The notes beneath the pieces were generated by a model that made no database searches, had not been told where the DNA came from, and saw only the letters and a program-made list of their open reading frames with translations. This document shows, in pieces, positions 1 through 10,230 of a stretch of DNA of 64,000 bases (position 1 is the first letter of the stretch; each line of letters opens with the position of its first letter). The DNA lies in NCBI GenBank assembly GCA_947683425.1, contig CANTUQ010000004.1, positions 4,192,001-4,256,000 on the forward strand. Direction: 5' to 3'. The DNA is from Excoecaria cochinchinensis (Eukaryota > Streptophyta > Magnoliopsida > Malpighiales > Euphorbiaceae). The position numbers and the translations under genes were made by a program.

Positions 1-1513
1 AGGTTTATAATTGGACTATTTTGTGAAGTACGTTAATATAATTGGATGTACTATGCATATCTATACTTATGATATTTCTCTAAGATTATCATGTTATGCT
101 CAAAGTGTAAATTGTATGATGCATGTTTGACTTTATGAACTTATTCATATGTCTCAACTATTGCTGATTATGTATAATAATATAAAGTATGTGATTTGAA
201 ATATGATTTGTATTATGCATGACCTGCGAAAGTCAGTCTAGTGGATAGTTAGGCATGCCTAATAGAGTCTATGTATGTGTAGCTGCAGCACCCCTTTGAA
301 CGATTTGGACCCTGATCAGGTCCCCGAATGGTTCCTCGCGAACCCCTATTATGTGTATGTGTATGGATCTTGTTTAAGATCCTGTTCAATGAAATGTTGC
401 CTTCCGACTTGTACCTGTATGGTACATTATATTATGTGTTCCCTCTGAGGTTTCCCCGGTCAGAGATCGGGCTATGTGTTCCCTCATGAGGTCTCCCCCT
501 CAGTACTCGTTATCCACTATTGTGAGTCAGCAGCTATTTCGTTTGCTTTATCTGATATGAACATGAGAATATGATATCCGAATGTATAAGATTTCGGTCA
601 TATGAACCAGTTATGAATATAAGAATGTGATATCAGTATGAGTATGATGTTGGGAGATGTGAATGTGCTTACAAATCTTCGAGTGGGCTTAATGTAACTC
701 TAACCTGCATATTGTACTTTTGTCCTTATCTGTAAATGATCTTGTATATAGTATGTGTGGTTGAAATCAATATGACATATAATGTTGACACTACATTTTT
801 GTATAGTAATGCGATAAATTAACATGTACTTTAGAATGTGTTTATGTTCTGGCATGATAATTGGGTGTGTTAATCATATAAGTATATGAATATGATAAGA
901 AACATTTGAATGCACAGCTATTATATGTAAGCATATATATTTCTCGGTAAGAACTATGTGTGTATGAGATTTGTGTGTGTTATGTCTCGACGACCATTGT
1001 AAATGGCCGTCCATATTATTATGTTTGTTTTCCCCACTAAGCGTTATCGCTTAGCACGGGTTCTTTTCCCCGTGCAGGTGGCAGGTTTGCTTTTGTTCGG
1101 GTCACGCATCTGCAGAGTGGGCCACATAGAAGCTAGAAGCTTTGTATCTTGTTCAGCTTTTGAAATTTGGAATTTTTGTATATCTGTGTATTATGTATAT
1201 GTAATAATAGACTAAGATTCTGATGTAATATCTTAAGCTATGTAAATATTTACACACTTATGTATCTTTCTTACTAGGTTTCTGTTGTATGATTATAAGT
1301 ATGCATGTGTGTATGTTTTCTCTTAGTGTATGCGCCTTGGCATTATATGTACGTTCAGCTTTCTCTCAAAGTTTTTAATTATCATGGATATGTCATCCTA
1401 TTTATGTGATGTTTACTTGTTTACTCTAGTGGGATGTGACACTCCTATCTATCTTGGATTCTTCTTCCTCTAATTCGAATAGAAGTCTCCATAGTATAGG
1501 TTGGGGTGTGACA
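1..1513 (+). mobile_element. 5' LTR of element A (3' part only)
   Basis: This stretch matches 5260-6772 over its whole length (1513 bases each, about six mismatches by eye and no indels). It ends in GGGGTGTGACA and is followed by a tRNA-iMet-type primer-binding site, so it is the end of a 5' LTR whose start lies left of the window. The short open frame at 1003-1215 is identical in both LTR copies and has no recognisable domain; I treat it as chance. Low LTR divergence means a recent insertion. Confidence 0.95.
249..1075 (+). other. Series of conserved small hairpins in the A LTR
   Basis: Successive inverted repeats are visible: TTAGGCATGCCTAA (249-262), GGACC/GGTCC arms around CTGATCA (307-323), GGTTCCTCGCGAACC (330-344), GGATCTTGTTTAAGATCC (365-382), GTACCTGTATGGTAC (411-425), then CTAAGCG-TTAT-CGCTTAG (1037-1054) directly followed by arms GCACGGG (1054-1060) and CCCGTGC (1069-1075). 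The same order recurs in the LTRs of B, D, E and F, while much of the DNA between them differs. Function is unknown; RNA structure in the long leader is an inference. Confidence 0.75.
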
Positions 1514-1518
1514 TTAGG

Positions 1519-1530
1519 TGGTATCAGAGC
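1519..1530 (+). other. Primer-binding site of element A (tRNA-iMet type)
   Basis: TGGTATCAGAGC lies five bases after the LTR end. This is the usual plant initiator-tRNA-Met primer site, where minus-strand DNA synthesis starts. Confidence 0.9.
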
Positions 1531-1673
1531 GCGGTTAGACGATTCTGGTTGTCTTATTTGTTTTAGTATCGAGTCTTTGTATGTTATTTATTATGTGTCG
1601 AGTCTTTGTTTGAGTGTCGGTTTTGTGTCGTGGCCTCATGCAGATGCGTCTTGTCCTGTGTGTGTTGTGTTAG

Positions 1674-1910
1674 ATGGAGTCTGACCCAAGTGAGAAGATG
1701 GACGAGGCAACGGAAAGTGTGAATCCAGCTAGTGTTGATCAGAGTGTTTCTGAGTGTCCTCTGGCTAGGGATTCTGGTTCTGTTTTTTATGATAGGGCGC
1801 TAGTGCGAGGGTTAATTCGGATTTTGGATAGGTTGTCTACCCCTCGCGTTCCTCGGGATTTCGTTCGGAAGATCTCTCAGAAAAAGAAAGTTTTGGCAGT
1901 GAAATGTTAA
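1674..1910 (+). pseudogene. gag N-terminal remnant of element A
   Basis: The 78-residue frame starts MESDPSEKMDEATESVNP. It resembles the gag start of C (15302) and of D (36377), the latter sharing the ESVNP and VDQSV words. Similarity runs to about residue 60 (LDRLSTPRVP), after which the capsid-like core is missing and the frame ends. A full gag of this clade is about 400 residues, so this is an internally deleted remnant. The start codon is chosen because the leader before it matches that of C and D. No complete Gag can come from this copy. Confidence 0.7.
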
Positions 1911-1939
1911 CGGGGAAAAGGATTTGAGAAGCTCCAATA

Positions 1940-2041
1940 TGTCAATACTGTCAGAAGCAACATTGGGATTGTTGTCGGAAGCTCATTGGAACTTGTTTTC
2001 AATGTGGCAGTAGAGAACATCAGCTTACTGATTATCCGAAA
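1940..2041 (+). pseudogene. Degenerate gag zinc-knuckle remnant of element A
   Basis: In a different frame from the gag start, the sequence reads a CQYC...HWDCCR stretch and then CFQCGSREHQLTDYP. This aligns with the nucleic-acid-binding CCHC knuckle of the C and D gags (CX2CX4HX4C), but the last Cys is Tyr. With the shifted frame and the lost core, it shows that A descends from a gag-bearing element by internal deletion. Confidence 0.65.
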
Positions 2042-2923
2042 TCAAGTGAAAATCTAGATCGGTAAGCTAGAAAGAATATGGAAGACTTGTTTAATACCAC
2101 TTATGGATCAGCAGGGTTTATTGAGCATCGTAGTGTGATGACTGAGCCTACAGAGCCTTCCAGTAAGTTTATATTAAAATGTTTGAACAAGTTTTTCTTT
2201 TAATATTTCGAGGTGGATGAGTATTTGGATTCTATAAGGTTTTGGTAGTACCCTATATACCTGTCAGCTATCTCCAGAAAAGTATTTGAATAAAAGCATA
2301 TTAAATCATGGGGATGGGACTAAATGCATCATTACAGCATTACTTGCATTTCCTCAGCATCATTCTGCATACATGAGCCATCACATTTTCATTGCATCAT
2401 CATCCCTTTGACCATACATTAAAAGTATTTGTATATGTGTTTTGATTGAGAGAAAGCTGACAGGGTGTACGTGTACTATTTGCTATTAGGAACAAGAGTA
2501 GTAGTGATAAGTATAAGCAAGTAAGTGGATAGAATTGCAGACTTTTGTATAAGATAATTAAATAATAAGTACTGTGAGATTATGTGATGATTTAAAAGTG
2601 AAAACCAAATTGTGACTAGTGATACTAGTAATTCAGGAGGAAATGTTATAGTCATTTTGATCAAGGAAAGAGTATAGTGAATGCGTGAACGATTCTGTAT
2701 TTAAAAGACGAGAATCGTTATGAGAAAGGAGTTAAGTGAACAGATTGACATGATGGTGATAGAATGCAAACGATCTGTAACTCAAAATTATGGAGATGTT
2801 TATTTAGTGAGAAGGATTTCTACTATATGTCCTGATACTAGTAAAAATGACTTGGATAGTATAATGTTAGTGTGTGAATGCTAGTAATAAAGATTTTTGG
2901 AATTTAGAAAATCAGATATAAGT
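2042..2923 (+). other. Non-coding interior of element A
   Basis: AT-rich sequence with no frame resembling protease, reverse transcriptase or integrase. CCTTCCAGTAAGTTT near 2157 aligns with CCTTCCGGTAAGTTG at the end of the C gag and with GGTAAGTTCC in D, so homology to the gag-protease junction goes to about 2170 and pol is missing beyond it. Confidence 0.6.
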
Positions 2924-2961
2924 GAATTTCGAGGACGAAATTCTTTTAAGGAGGGTAGATT
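2924..2961 (+). other. Pre-LTR hairpin and polypurine tract of element A
   Basis: GAATTTCGAGGACGAAATTC (2924-2943) is a perfect 8-bp stem with loop AGGA. It is followed by the purine-rich AAGGAGGGTAGAT, which directly precedes the 3' LTR and would prime plus-strand synthesis. The hairpin recurs before the 3' LTRs of B, C and D. Confidence 0.85.
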
Positions 2962-3571
2962 TGTAACACCCCAAATCGGGCCTAGTCGGAATCGGCAAGC
3001 TAAGTCGGTTAAGTGAAGGGTATTTCGGTAATTTATGCATGAGTAATATGGATAATAAGGATTTATTTACTAAGGAAATTAATTAAATAAAGTAAGTAAA
3101 GGAATTATTATGGTGTGTTAGTAGTGTATGGTAGTAGGATGTTAATGGTTAAGGGATTTCATTGAGTGATTTATGAGCATGGTGCCTTGAAGATATTTAC
3201 ATAAAAGAAATATTTATCAAGTGGATTATGGGTATGGAACTAAGGATGTAGGATATTTTATGAGAAGTGATCTAGTGTGTGTATGTGTATGGTGTGTGTG
3301 TAAATGTAGTCAAAGATATTTTGTGTGAACCAATTAAAGGATGCTAAGTGGGCTAGTAATATGAGGACATTTGGGCCTATGGGAAGTAACCAAGTGGAGT
3401 AAGCAATTAAGAGGAGATAAGATTAAGGAAAGAGAGAGTGAGTGAGAAGGCAGATTACGTTTTGCTCTTCTCCTCCTCCTTCCTCTTTCTTTTCTTTTCC
3501 TTGGATCGTGTTCTTCTCGGTGGCTAGGCATGGGTTGATGTCTTGGTGGAGCTTAAGAGTCTTTTATGGAG

Positions 3572-3771
3572 GTATGTGTATGGTTTTGAGTGCTAGGGTT
3601 TCCTAAGAGAGATTATGTTCCCCTTCTTCTCTTTGTTTTGTTTGAGTTAGGGTTTTTGGGTTAAGAGTAATTCTTGGGTTTTTGATTTGTGTAAGCTTTG
3701 GATACCAAGAGGAAAATTAAAGGCAAAGAGAAGGTGGAGGTTTGAAACAGAAGATTGAAGCTTCATTTGAG
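3572..3771 (+). other. Intron-like unit in the A LTR
   Basis: GAG|GTATGT at 3572 and TTTGAG|GTTTGGGA ending at 3771 delimit 200 nt. The same donor class and the same GTTTGGGA after an AG occur at the same place in B, C, D, E and F. Splicing is inferred, not shown; the acceptor here is a weak non-CAG site. Confidence 0.5.
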
Positions 3772-4312
3772 GTTTGGGAAACTTTATTTTTTATATATAT
3801 ATATTCATGTATGTTATAAGTTTCTTGATTGTGTGGTTGTTGATAGATGATGATGGTAGTGAGTGTTGGTTTAATTGCTCAATTGTGCATGTGAGTAGGT
3901 TTTTGGGTGAAACTGGGTTAGAATGCACTTGACCTTTCTTTGGTAATTATGCTGTATTGGGAGTTTTAGAACTCCAAATCGTTCGATTCTTCAACCATTA
4001 GAACCACGAATGCCATTACTTTAAATGTCCCAGAAATAGGCTTGGGCAAATTCTTGCTCTAAGACCCTGAATTTTTGATAATACCGTAGTGTTTCTTTTT
4101 GTGACGGGTTGTTTGACTAGTATGGGTTGTGGAGTGGATATCTGGAGTTGTAGACGTCCAATTGATGTGAAACTTGTTTTATTTGAAAGCTAAGACGTAG
4201 GAAAACATTTGTTAAGAAGACAACTTTTCCTAAAAATGAGGTTTAGAGGTCGGTTTTCACGACATTAATTTGTAGTAAAAAGCAGTCTGTTAAGGGAGCT
4301 GAGGCGAGCCTC

Positions 4313-5191
4313 TGTCGCGAGCGCGACAAGGGTCGCGACCGCGCGATAGAAAAACATGTTTTGAGCCTTTTCTTCTCTATGTTTGAGTCTAGGGTTGACC
4401 CGGATCAATCTCGTACCTTTCCCATCAGTTATTATGCATGTTTAGGGTAATTAAATGGCTATATAAGTAATAGTCATTGGGAAAAACTTAGGGGTATGAT
4501 TAAGATTGGTGAGTTAACTAGTAATTATAATAGATATAACTCCCCGAAGGTTTGTTTATGGATGAGTGCTAGTATGTGAGGGTCTCATGAGTAACCTTAG
4601 CATGATGTATCATATGTATGAATGCATTTAATGTGGGTGCGACTGAGATGATTGACGAATAAGGTTGTTATTATAGATTGTGTATATGGATATTGTTAGT
4701 GGCATGTTTTATTGAAATTTATATACAAATGTTGGATTTATGTTGTTAATGATGTGTGACTTGCTGGAGATGAGGTAAGAGACCTTGGGATGTGTTTCGT
4801 GTGTTTGTGGATGAGTTTGAGGAAGGAAAGATCTTGCAAAATTCTGCAGATTTTCGGAATCATGACTCTGTCGCGATCGCGACACTGTCGCGAGCGCGAC
4901 AAAGACCGATGATTCTGATGCTGTGCCGTCGCGAGCCCGCGATAGCAATAGCTTGTCTGCTCTCTGTCGCGAGCGCGACAACCGTCGCGATCGCGACAGA
5001 GCACATTGTTGGCCTGTACTATCGCGAGCACGCGACTTGTCGCGACCCCGCGATAGCAATGCTTGTCCTCTGTCACGATCGCGACAACATCGCGAGCGCG
5101 ACAGAGCCGGGCCCTTCTCTCCTTCCCGCGATCGCGAAGTCCGTCACGCGTGCACAGCGAAGAGACTATGGTCTCTGTCGCGAGCGCGACA
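4313..5191. repeat. CG-rich palindrome island, word TGTCGCGAGCGCGACA
   Basis: Short inverted repeats with arms TGTCGCG and CGCGACA occur at 4313-4328, 4869-4884 (TGTCGCGATCGCGACA), 4886-4901, 4965-4980, 4984-4997 and 5176-5191, with decayed versions between. The rest of the LTR is AT-rich. Spacing is irregular, so it is not a simple tandem repeat. Confidence 0.85.
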
Positions 5192-5507
5192 GATGTGCTG
5201 TGTTAAATGAGTTTTCTTCGGTGATTTCAATGTTTGAATTCCGAACTGGTGGCACTTTTAGGTTTATAATTGGACTATTTTGTGAAGTATGTTAATATAA
5301 TTGGATGTACTATGCATATCTATACTTATGATCTTTCTCTAAGATTATCATGTTATGCTCAAAGTGTAAATTGTATGATGCATGTTTGACTTTATGAACT
5401 TATTCATATGTCTCAACTATTGCTGATTATGTATAATAATATAAAGTATGTGATTTGAAATATGATTTGTATTATGCATGACCTGCGAAAGTCAGTCTAG
5501 TGGATAG

Positions 5508-6334
5508 TTAGGCATGCCTAATAGAGTCTATGTATGTGTAGCTGCAGCACCCCTTTGAACGATTTGGACCCTGATCAGGTCCCCGAATGGTTCCTCGCGA
5601 ACCCCTATTATGTGTATGTGTATGGATCTTGTTTAAGATCCTGTTCAATGAAATGTTACCTTCCGACTTGTACCTGTATGGTACATTATATTATGTGTTC
5701 CCTCTGAGGTTTCCCCGGTCAGAGATCGGGCTATGTGTTCCCTCATGAGGTCTCCCCCTCAGTACTCGTTATCCACTATTGTGAGTCAGCAGCTATTTCG
5801 TTTGCTTTATCTGATATGAACATGAGAATATGATATCCGAATGTATAAGATTTCGGTCATATGAACCAGTTATGAATATAAGAATGTGATATCAGTATGA
5901 GTATGATGTTGGGAGATGTGAATGTGCTTACAAATCTTCGAGTGGGCTTAATGTAACTCTAACCTGCATATTGTACTTTTGTCCTTATCTGTAAATGATC
6001 TTGTATATAGTATGTGTGGTTGAAGTCAATATGACATATAATGTTGACACTACATTTTTGTATAGTAATGCGATAAATTAACATGTACTTTAGAATGTGT
6101 TTATGTTCTGGCATGATAATTGGGTGTGTTAATCATATAAGTATATGAATATGATAAGAAACATTTGAATGCACATCTATTATATGTAAGCATATATATT
6201 TCTCGGTAAGAACTATGTGTGTATGAGATTTGTGTGTGTTATGCCTCGACGACCATTGTAAATGGCCGTCCATATTATTATGTTTGTTTTCCCCACTAAG
6301 CGTTATCGCTTAGCACGGGTTCTTTTCCCCGTGC
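5508..6334 (+). other. Hairpin series in the A 3' LTR
   Basis: Second copy of the series at 249-1075: TTAGGCATGCCTAA 5508-5521, GGTTCCTCGCGAACC 5589-5603, GGATCTTGTTTAAGATCC 5624-5641, GTACC/GGTAC arms 5670-5684 and the double hairpin 6296-6334. All arms are identical to the 5' copy. Confidence 0.75.
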
Positions 6335-6871
6335 AGGTGGCAGGTTTGCTTTTGTTCGGGTCACGCATCTGCAGAGTGGGCCACATAGAAGCTAGAAGCT
6401 TTGTATCTTGTTCAGCTTTTGAAATTTGGAATTTTTGTATATCTGTGTATTATGTATATGTAATAATAGACTAAGATTCTGATGTAATATCTTAAGCTAT
6501 GTAAATATTTACACACTTATGTATCTTTCTTACTAGGTTTCTGTTGTATGATTATAAGTATGCATGTGTGTATGTTTTCTCTTAGTGTATGCGCCTTGGC
6601 ATTATATGTACGTTCAGCTTTCTCTCAAAGTTTTTAATTATCATGGATATGTCATCCTATTTATGTGATGTTTACTTGTTTACTCTAGTGGGATGTGACA
6701 CTCCTATCTATCTTGGATTCTTCTTCCTCTAATTCGAATAGAAGTCTCCATAGTATAGGTTGGGGTGTGACACTCTTTCTCCTCCTCTTCTTCTTCCCAC
6801 CTTGCTCCATCATGATTCCTCCTCTTTGGCTGTGATTCCTTGGTGGAAATTGATCATTACAAGTGAGATTG

Positions 6872-7055
6872 GTAAGTTTTATTGGGCTTTCTTCTCCTCT
6901 TTCATCTGTTCTTTGGATTTTGTTTGAGTGTGTTTTGATCTAGCGTTTTTGTGTTTGTGTGTGTTTGATGAGGGTTTTGGTTGGGAAAGATCTTGGATGG
7001 GTTTAGGAGCATGAAAGAGAAACCAAGAAAGCTGATAGGAGCAAAGGAGTTAAAG
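6872..7055 (+). other. Intron-like unit in the B 5' LTR
   Basis: ATTG|GTAAGT at 6872 and TTAAAG|GTTTGGGA ending at 7055 delimit 184 nt, matching the units in the other clan 1 LTRs. The acceptor side is purine-rich and weak. Splicing is inferred. Confidence 0.45.
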
Positions 7056-7455
7056 GTTTGGGAATTTGTTTGAGAATTGATTGATTTTGTTGTTAATTTG
7101 TGATTTATGTGTTAGCATGTGATTTCAAGAAATTTGATGTTTGATGAGGTTTATTATAGTGTTAATGTTATGGGTATTCTATTGATTTAAGTTATAATGC
7201 ATAAATGTTGAAGTATTGAGCAATTATTGAAGTTTGATGAATATTTGCTTATAATTTCTGGGTTTGTGTTCTTGAAGAGTTTGATTTTGCTAAGCATGAT
7301 TTTGATTGTGTAAATTGTGGATTTAAGTTATGTTTTATGTTATATGTGATGGTCGAAGGCTTATTTGAAGCTAAGATGAAGTTTGGTTTGATTTTGGCTC
7401 AAAATGGGTTTGATTTAGAAAAGTTCAGTTTCCCTGTGTTTTTCTGGGAATTGGG

Positions 7456-7851
7456 AGTCACGATGCTTTTGCGAGCACGACATCCTCGCGGCCGCGATAG
7501 AATCATGAAGTCCCATTTCACGTTGAGTTTTACACTGAAGAAAGAGGGGCGTCCGACTCGTGTCCAGCAGCATGACTCGTGCAGTCTTTGACGTGCATGA
7601 TTCATGCAGCTGGGCAGGGAGCAGCGTGGGAGTAAGCCTTCCCGAGTCGTGAAGAATTTTCATGACACGTGAAGGTTGCGTGTGACTCGGAGGGACCAGC
7701 ATGACTCGTGCTCCTGATTGGTGGCCGCAAGTCGAGCTTCAGAACATGACTTGCGATGGGGAGCAAGGCATCGATACGAGTCATGTCGACCTGCATGACT
7801 CGTGTCCGATGCCATTCTGTCGCGAGTGCGACTTGGTCGCGATCGCGACAG
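7456..7851. repeat. Palindrome island of the B 5' LTR
   Basis: Mixed words: decayed TGTCGCGA types at both ends (GTCGCGATCGCGAC near 7837) and many CACGACTCGTG or CATGACTCGTG types between, including TCACGTGA-like forms. It holds the same place relative to the intron-like unit and hairpin series as the islands of A, C, D, E and F. Confidence 0.7.
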
Positions 7852-8417
7852 TGAGCTACCCCTGCCCTATTTTGTTTTCGATTTTGCCCTTCTCTTCTAA
7901 AATGAATTTCAAATGGTTTTTTTTTCATGGATTTTTACCCCTGTATGCAATATAATATGCTTATTTATATGTGCAATATTATTAATTATTCATGATAAAT
8001 GATATGCTATGATTTGGGGTATGATTTGTATTATGTATGACCCACAAGAGTCAGTCTAGTGGAAATGTGAATTATTGATGTTTTTCCCATGCATAGTAAT
8101 TATTGAAATATAAGAATTTGATCTACCATGATTATATTGTAAATGTACGTGCGTAATGAGATGTGAACTTATCCGTTAAGTCTAAATAAATATGATAATT
8201 GTAAAGTAATTGTTGAGACTAAATATGGACATGATATTTAATAACATAAATATGCTTAATATGTTCATATGAGATGTTTATACGTAAACGAATGCATGTG
8301 CCTAATTAAAACTGAAAGAATGTTATGCGTATTGTGGAATGTGTATGTATGTGGAAATGAGACAAATCCAATGATAATAACATTTAATTTAGCCTGCATT
8401 AGTCGAGTCGTGGATAG

Positions 8418-8607
8418 ATAGGCATGCCTATAGAGTTCTGTTAGCTGCAGCACTCTATACTATTCTAGACCCTAATCAGGTCCCCGTTTAGTTCCTCGCG
8501 AACCTCTATGTGTATGGATCTTGTTTCAGATCCCCTCTGTAAAATGTTTTGAATGAAAAAATGTGATGTTGCTTTTCGATTCGTACTCATAAGGTACCGT
8601 CATTGTT
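8418..8607 (+). other. Hairpin series in the B 5' LTR, first part
   Basis: ATAGGCATGCCTAT (8418-8431) keeps the A palindrome with one base pair changed on both sides. GGATCTTGTTTCAGATCC (8516-8533) keeps a 6-bp stem. A GTAC...GGTAC pair lies near 8592-8606. The GGTTC/GAACC stem is partly lost in this copy (AGTTC). Confidence 0.6.
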
Positions 8608-9763
8608 TACTCACTTATCCACCCCTAGGACTTAGCAGGCAATTAATGAAAATAAAAGTATGTGATTGAATTGATAAATTCTGTAATAATGTACAAAAGT
8701 TATGTGAATAAACATTTGATGTAATTGCGATTAATGCCATTTAACTGGTGCTTTACGCACCCCTCTATTCTGGAGCCGTTATGGACTCGAACGTGAAATT
8801 GTGTGGTATCATCGGATACCTAAATGGTTTTGTATCTGAACCTAATGTCAGTTAATCAAAAAGAGATATAGCAAATGATGTTGTGCTAATAAGTATGCAT
8901 AAATGAATACTGTTTACATAAAAATTCGTATGTGAAAGATGCTTGTTAGTAATCTGTTTATAAGTTATAAGTATAATTGCCTATGTAAAGTCGGTGTAAG
9001 AATTTTCAAAATGATTGATATGCTTATTTGCTATAGTCAAGTATTCAGTAAATGAACTCTATGAATATATTCGTTTATATGTTTCAATTGAGAATACAGG
9101 TATGTATTATGTTATCTACCTTCTAGATCTTAGCCTGGATAATTACTGTAAGCATTTTGGTAAGGAATTCGTGTGCCTTGCTGGTTATTTTAATAAATAC
9201 GGTAAGTTATATATGTATTGATTAGTAAGTAAGAGATAATAAAGTATTAAGCATGATATAGATAAATTTGATTTAGGAAATGGGTTAAGATTAAATTTGG
9301 AATATGTGTGCATAAGTTTCTGTAGAACTACGTAGTTCTGATTCCGAACCATAGGGATATGTAGGAAGCTTGGACTATTTATTTCGAGCTCAAATCAAAT
9401 CTGAAATCTAAATGTTTTTTTTAGCTTTGGACAGTAATTTTTTAATCAAATAGAATGTTCTAACGCAAGCACTGATACTTTGATCTACATGATTTTGGAA
9501 ATGTTAGTAATAATGGGAATCGATATGACTTAATTTGCCCCGTTAGCAAATGTATCTTTGGTAACCAAGGAGGTATAACTATTCACATAGTTAATTAAAT
9601 AAATAAAGCAAACAATGAGTAAGCATAATGTCAGCATAAATTACTTAGGTAATAACGTAAATTCTGGCTATAGTACGTAAAAAAATGTATATAGGAAAAT
9701 GTTTATGTTTTGTATGAGAAGAAGTATATGAATTTATGATAGCCTTAACCGGTATACTTTATG

Positions 9764-9774
<11 letters not shown>

Positions 9775-9805
<31 letters not shown>

Positions 9806-9811
9806 TATATT
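9775..9811. repeat. (TA)n microsatellite in the B 5' LTR
   Basis: A TA run with one C interruption; the matching place in the 3' LTR (18235-18308) has a longer run. Confidence 0.9.
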
Positions 9812-9873
9812 GAATTACATGTGTTTGCCTCGGCAACCACTGTGAGTGGCTGCCCATTATTTGTTTCACCCTA

Positions 9874-9910
9874 CTAAGCGTTATCGCTTAGCACGGTTGT
9901 TTGTCCGTGC
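9874..9910 (+). other. Double hairpin near the end of the B 5' LTR
   Basis: CTAAGCG-TTAT-CGCTTAG (9874-9891) followed by arms GCACGG (9891-9896) and CCGTGC (9905-9910), then AGG. The loop of the second hairpin differs from that of A while the arms stay paired. Confidence 0.75.
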
Positions 9911-10230
9911 AGGTTAGGAGATCAGAGTCGCGCAGCAGTTCTTTGTGACTTTGGCTAATGAGTCGGTAGAAGTTATAGAATGTTGTTATTAGTTATCAGT
10001 TTGTAATCAAGTTTATTTAGTTAGCATTTGTAATGAGATGTAATAATCTTTAGTGCGAATGATGGTGTGTGTGAGATAAGTTTAGGATGTGCATGTCTTG
10101 AGTTATGATGTTAGAAATTTTATTACTCTGATTTTTGTATTGTCATGTGTGTCCCTGCCTGATGGCACCTTCCCCTCACCATAGCTCTTCACCCTTCGAA
10201 ATGCTACATGTGGGAGTTTGGGGTGTTACA

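Larger units (their letters stand above)
2962..6772 (+). mobile_element. 3' LTR of element A (3.8 kb)
   Basis: The LTR runs from TGTAACACCCC after the polypurine tract to GGGGTGTGACA; its last 1513 bases repeat at the window start. At 3811 bp it is more than twice as long as the 1448-bp interior. The DNA after it (CTCTTTCTCC) continues the 5' LTR of B, as shown by the uninterrupted B copy near 11343, so A is inserted in B. The LTR contains an intron-like unit, a palindrome island and a hairpin series. Open frames at 4709-5295 only reflect the stop-poor palindrome island. Confidence 0.95.
6773..10230 (+). mobile_element. 5' LTR of element B (part right of the A insertion)
   Basis: 6773 onward aligns with 11343 onward in the B 3' LTR (shared CTCTTTCTCC and GATTCCTCCTCTTTGG words) and then with 16912-18744. 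It ends GGGGTGTTACA, followed by a primer-binding site. The first part of this LTR lies left of element A, outside the window. Joining the pieces of both copies gives an LTR of about 3.9 kb. Confidence 0.9.

Noticed and set aside
1003..1215. A 70-residue frame present twice (also 6262-6474)
   Set aside because: Both copies lie in the two LTRs of A, so duplication is expected. It crosses the double hairpin and resembles no known protein.
4866..5191. Array resembling a CRISPR
   Set aside because: Repeats are 14-18 bases, irregularly spaced, with spacers that are decayed repeats. There are no cas genes, and the context is a plant LTR.
4709..5295. Long overlapping open frames on both strands, Arg/Ser-rich
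   Set aside because: They coincide with the palindrome island, whose CG-rich words lack stop codons in all frames. No domain is visible, and the frames are not shared with other families.
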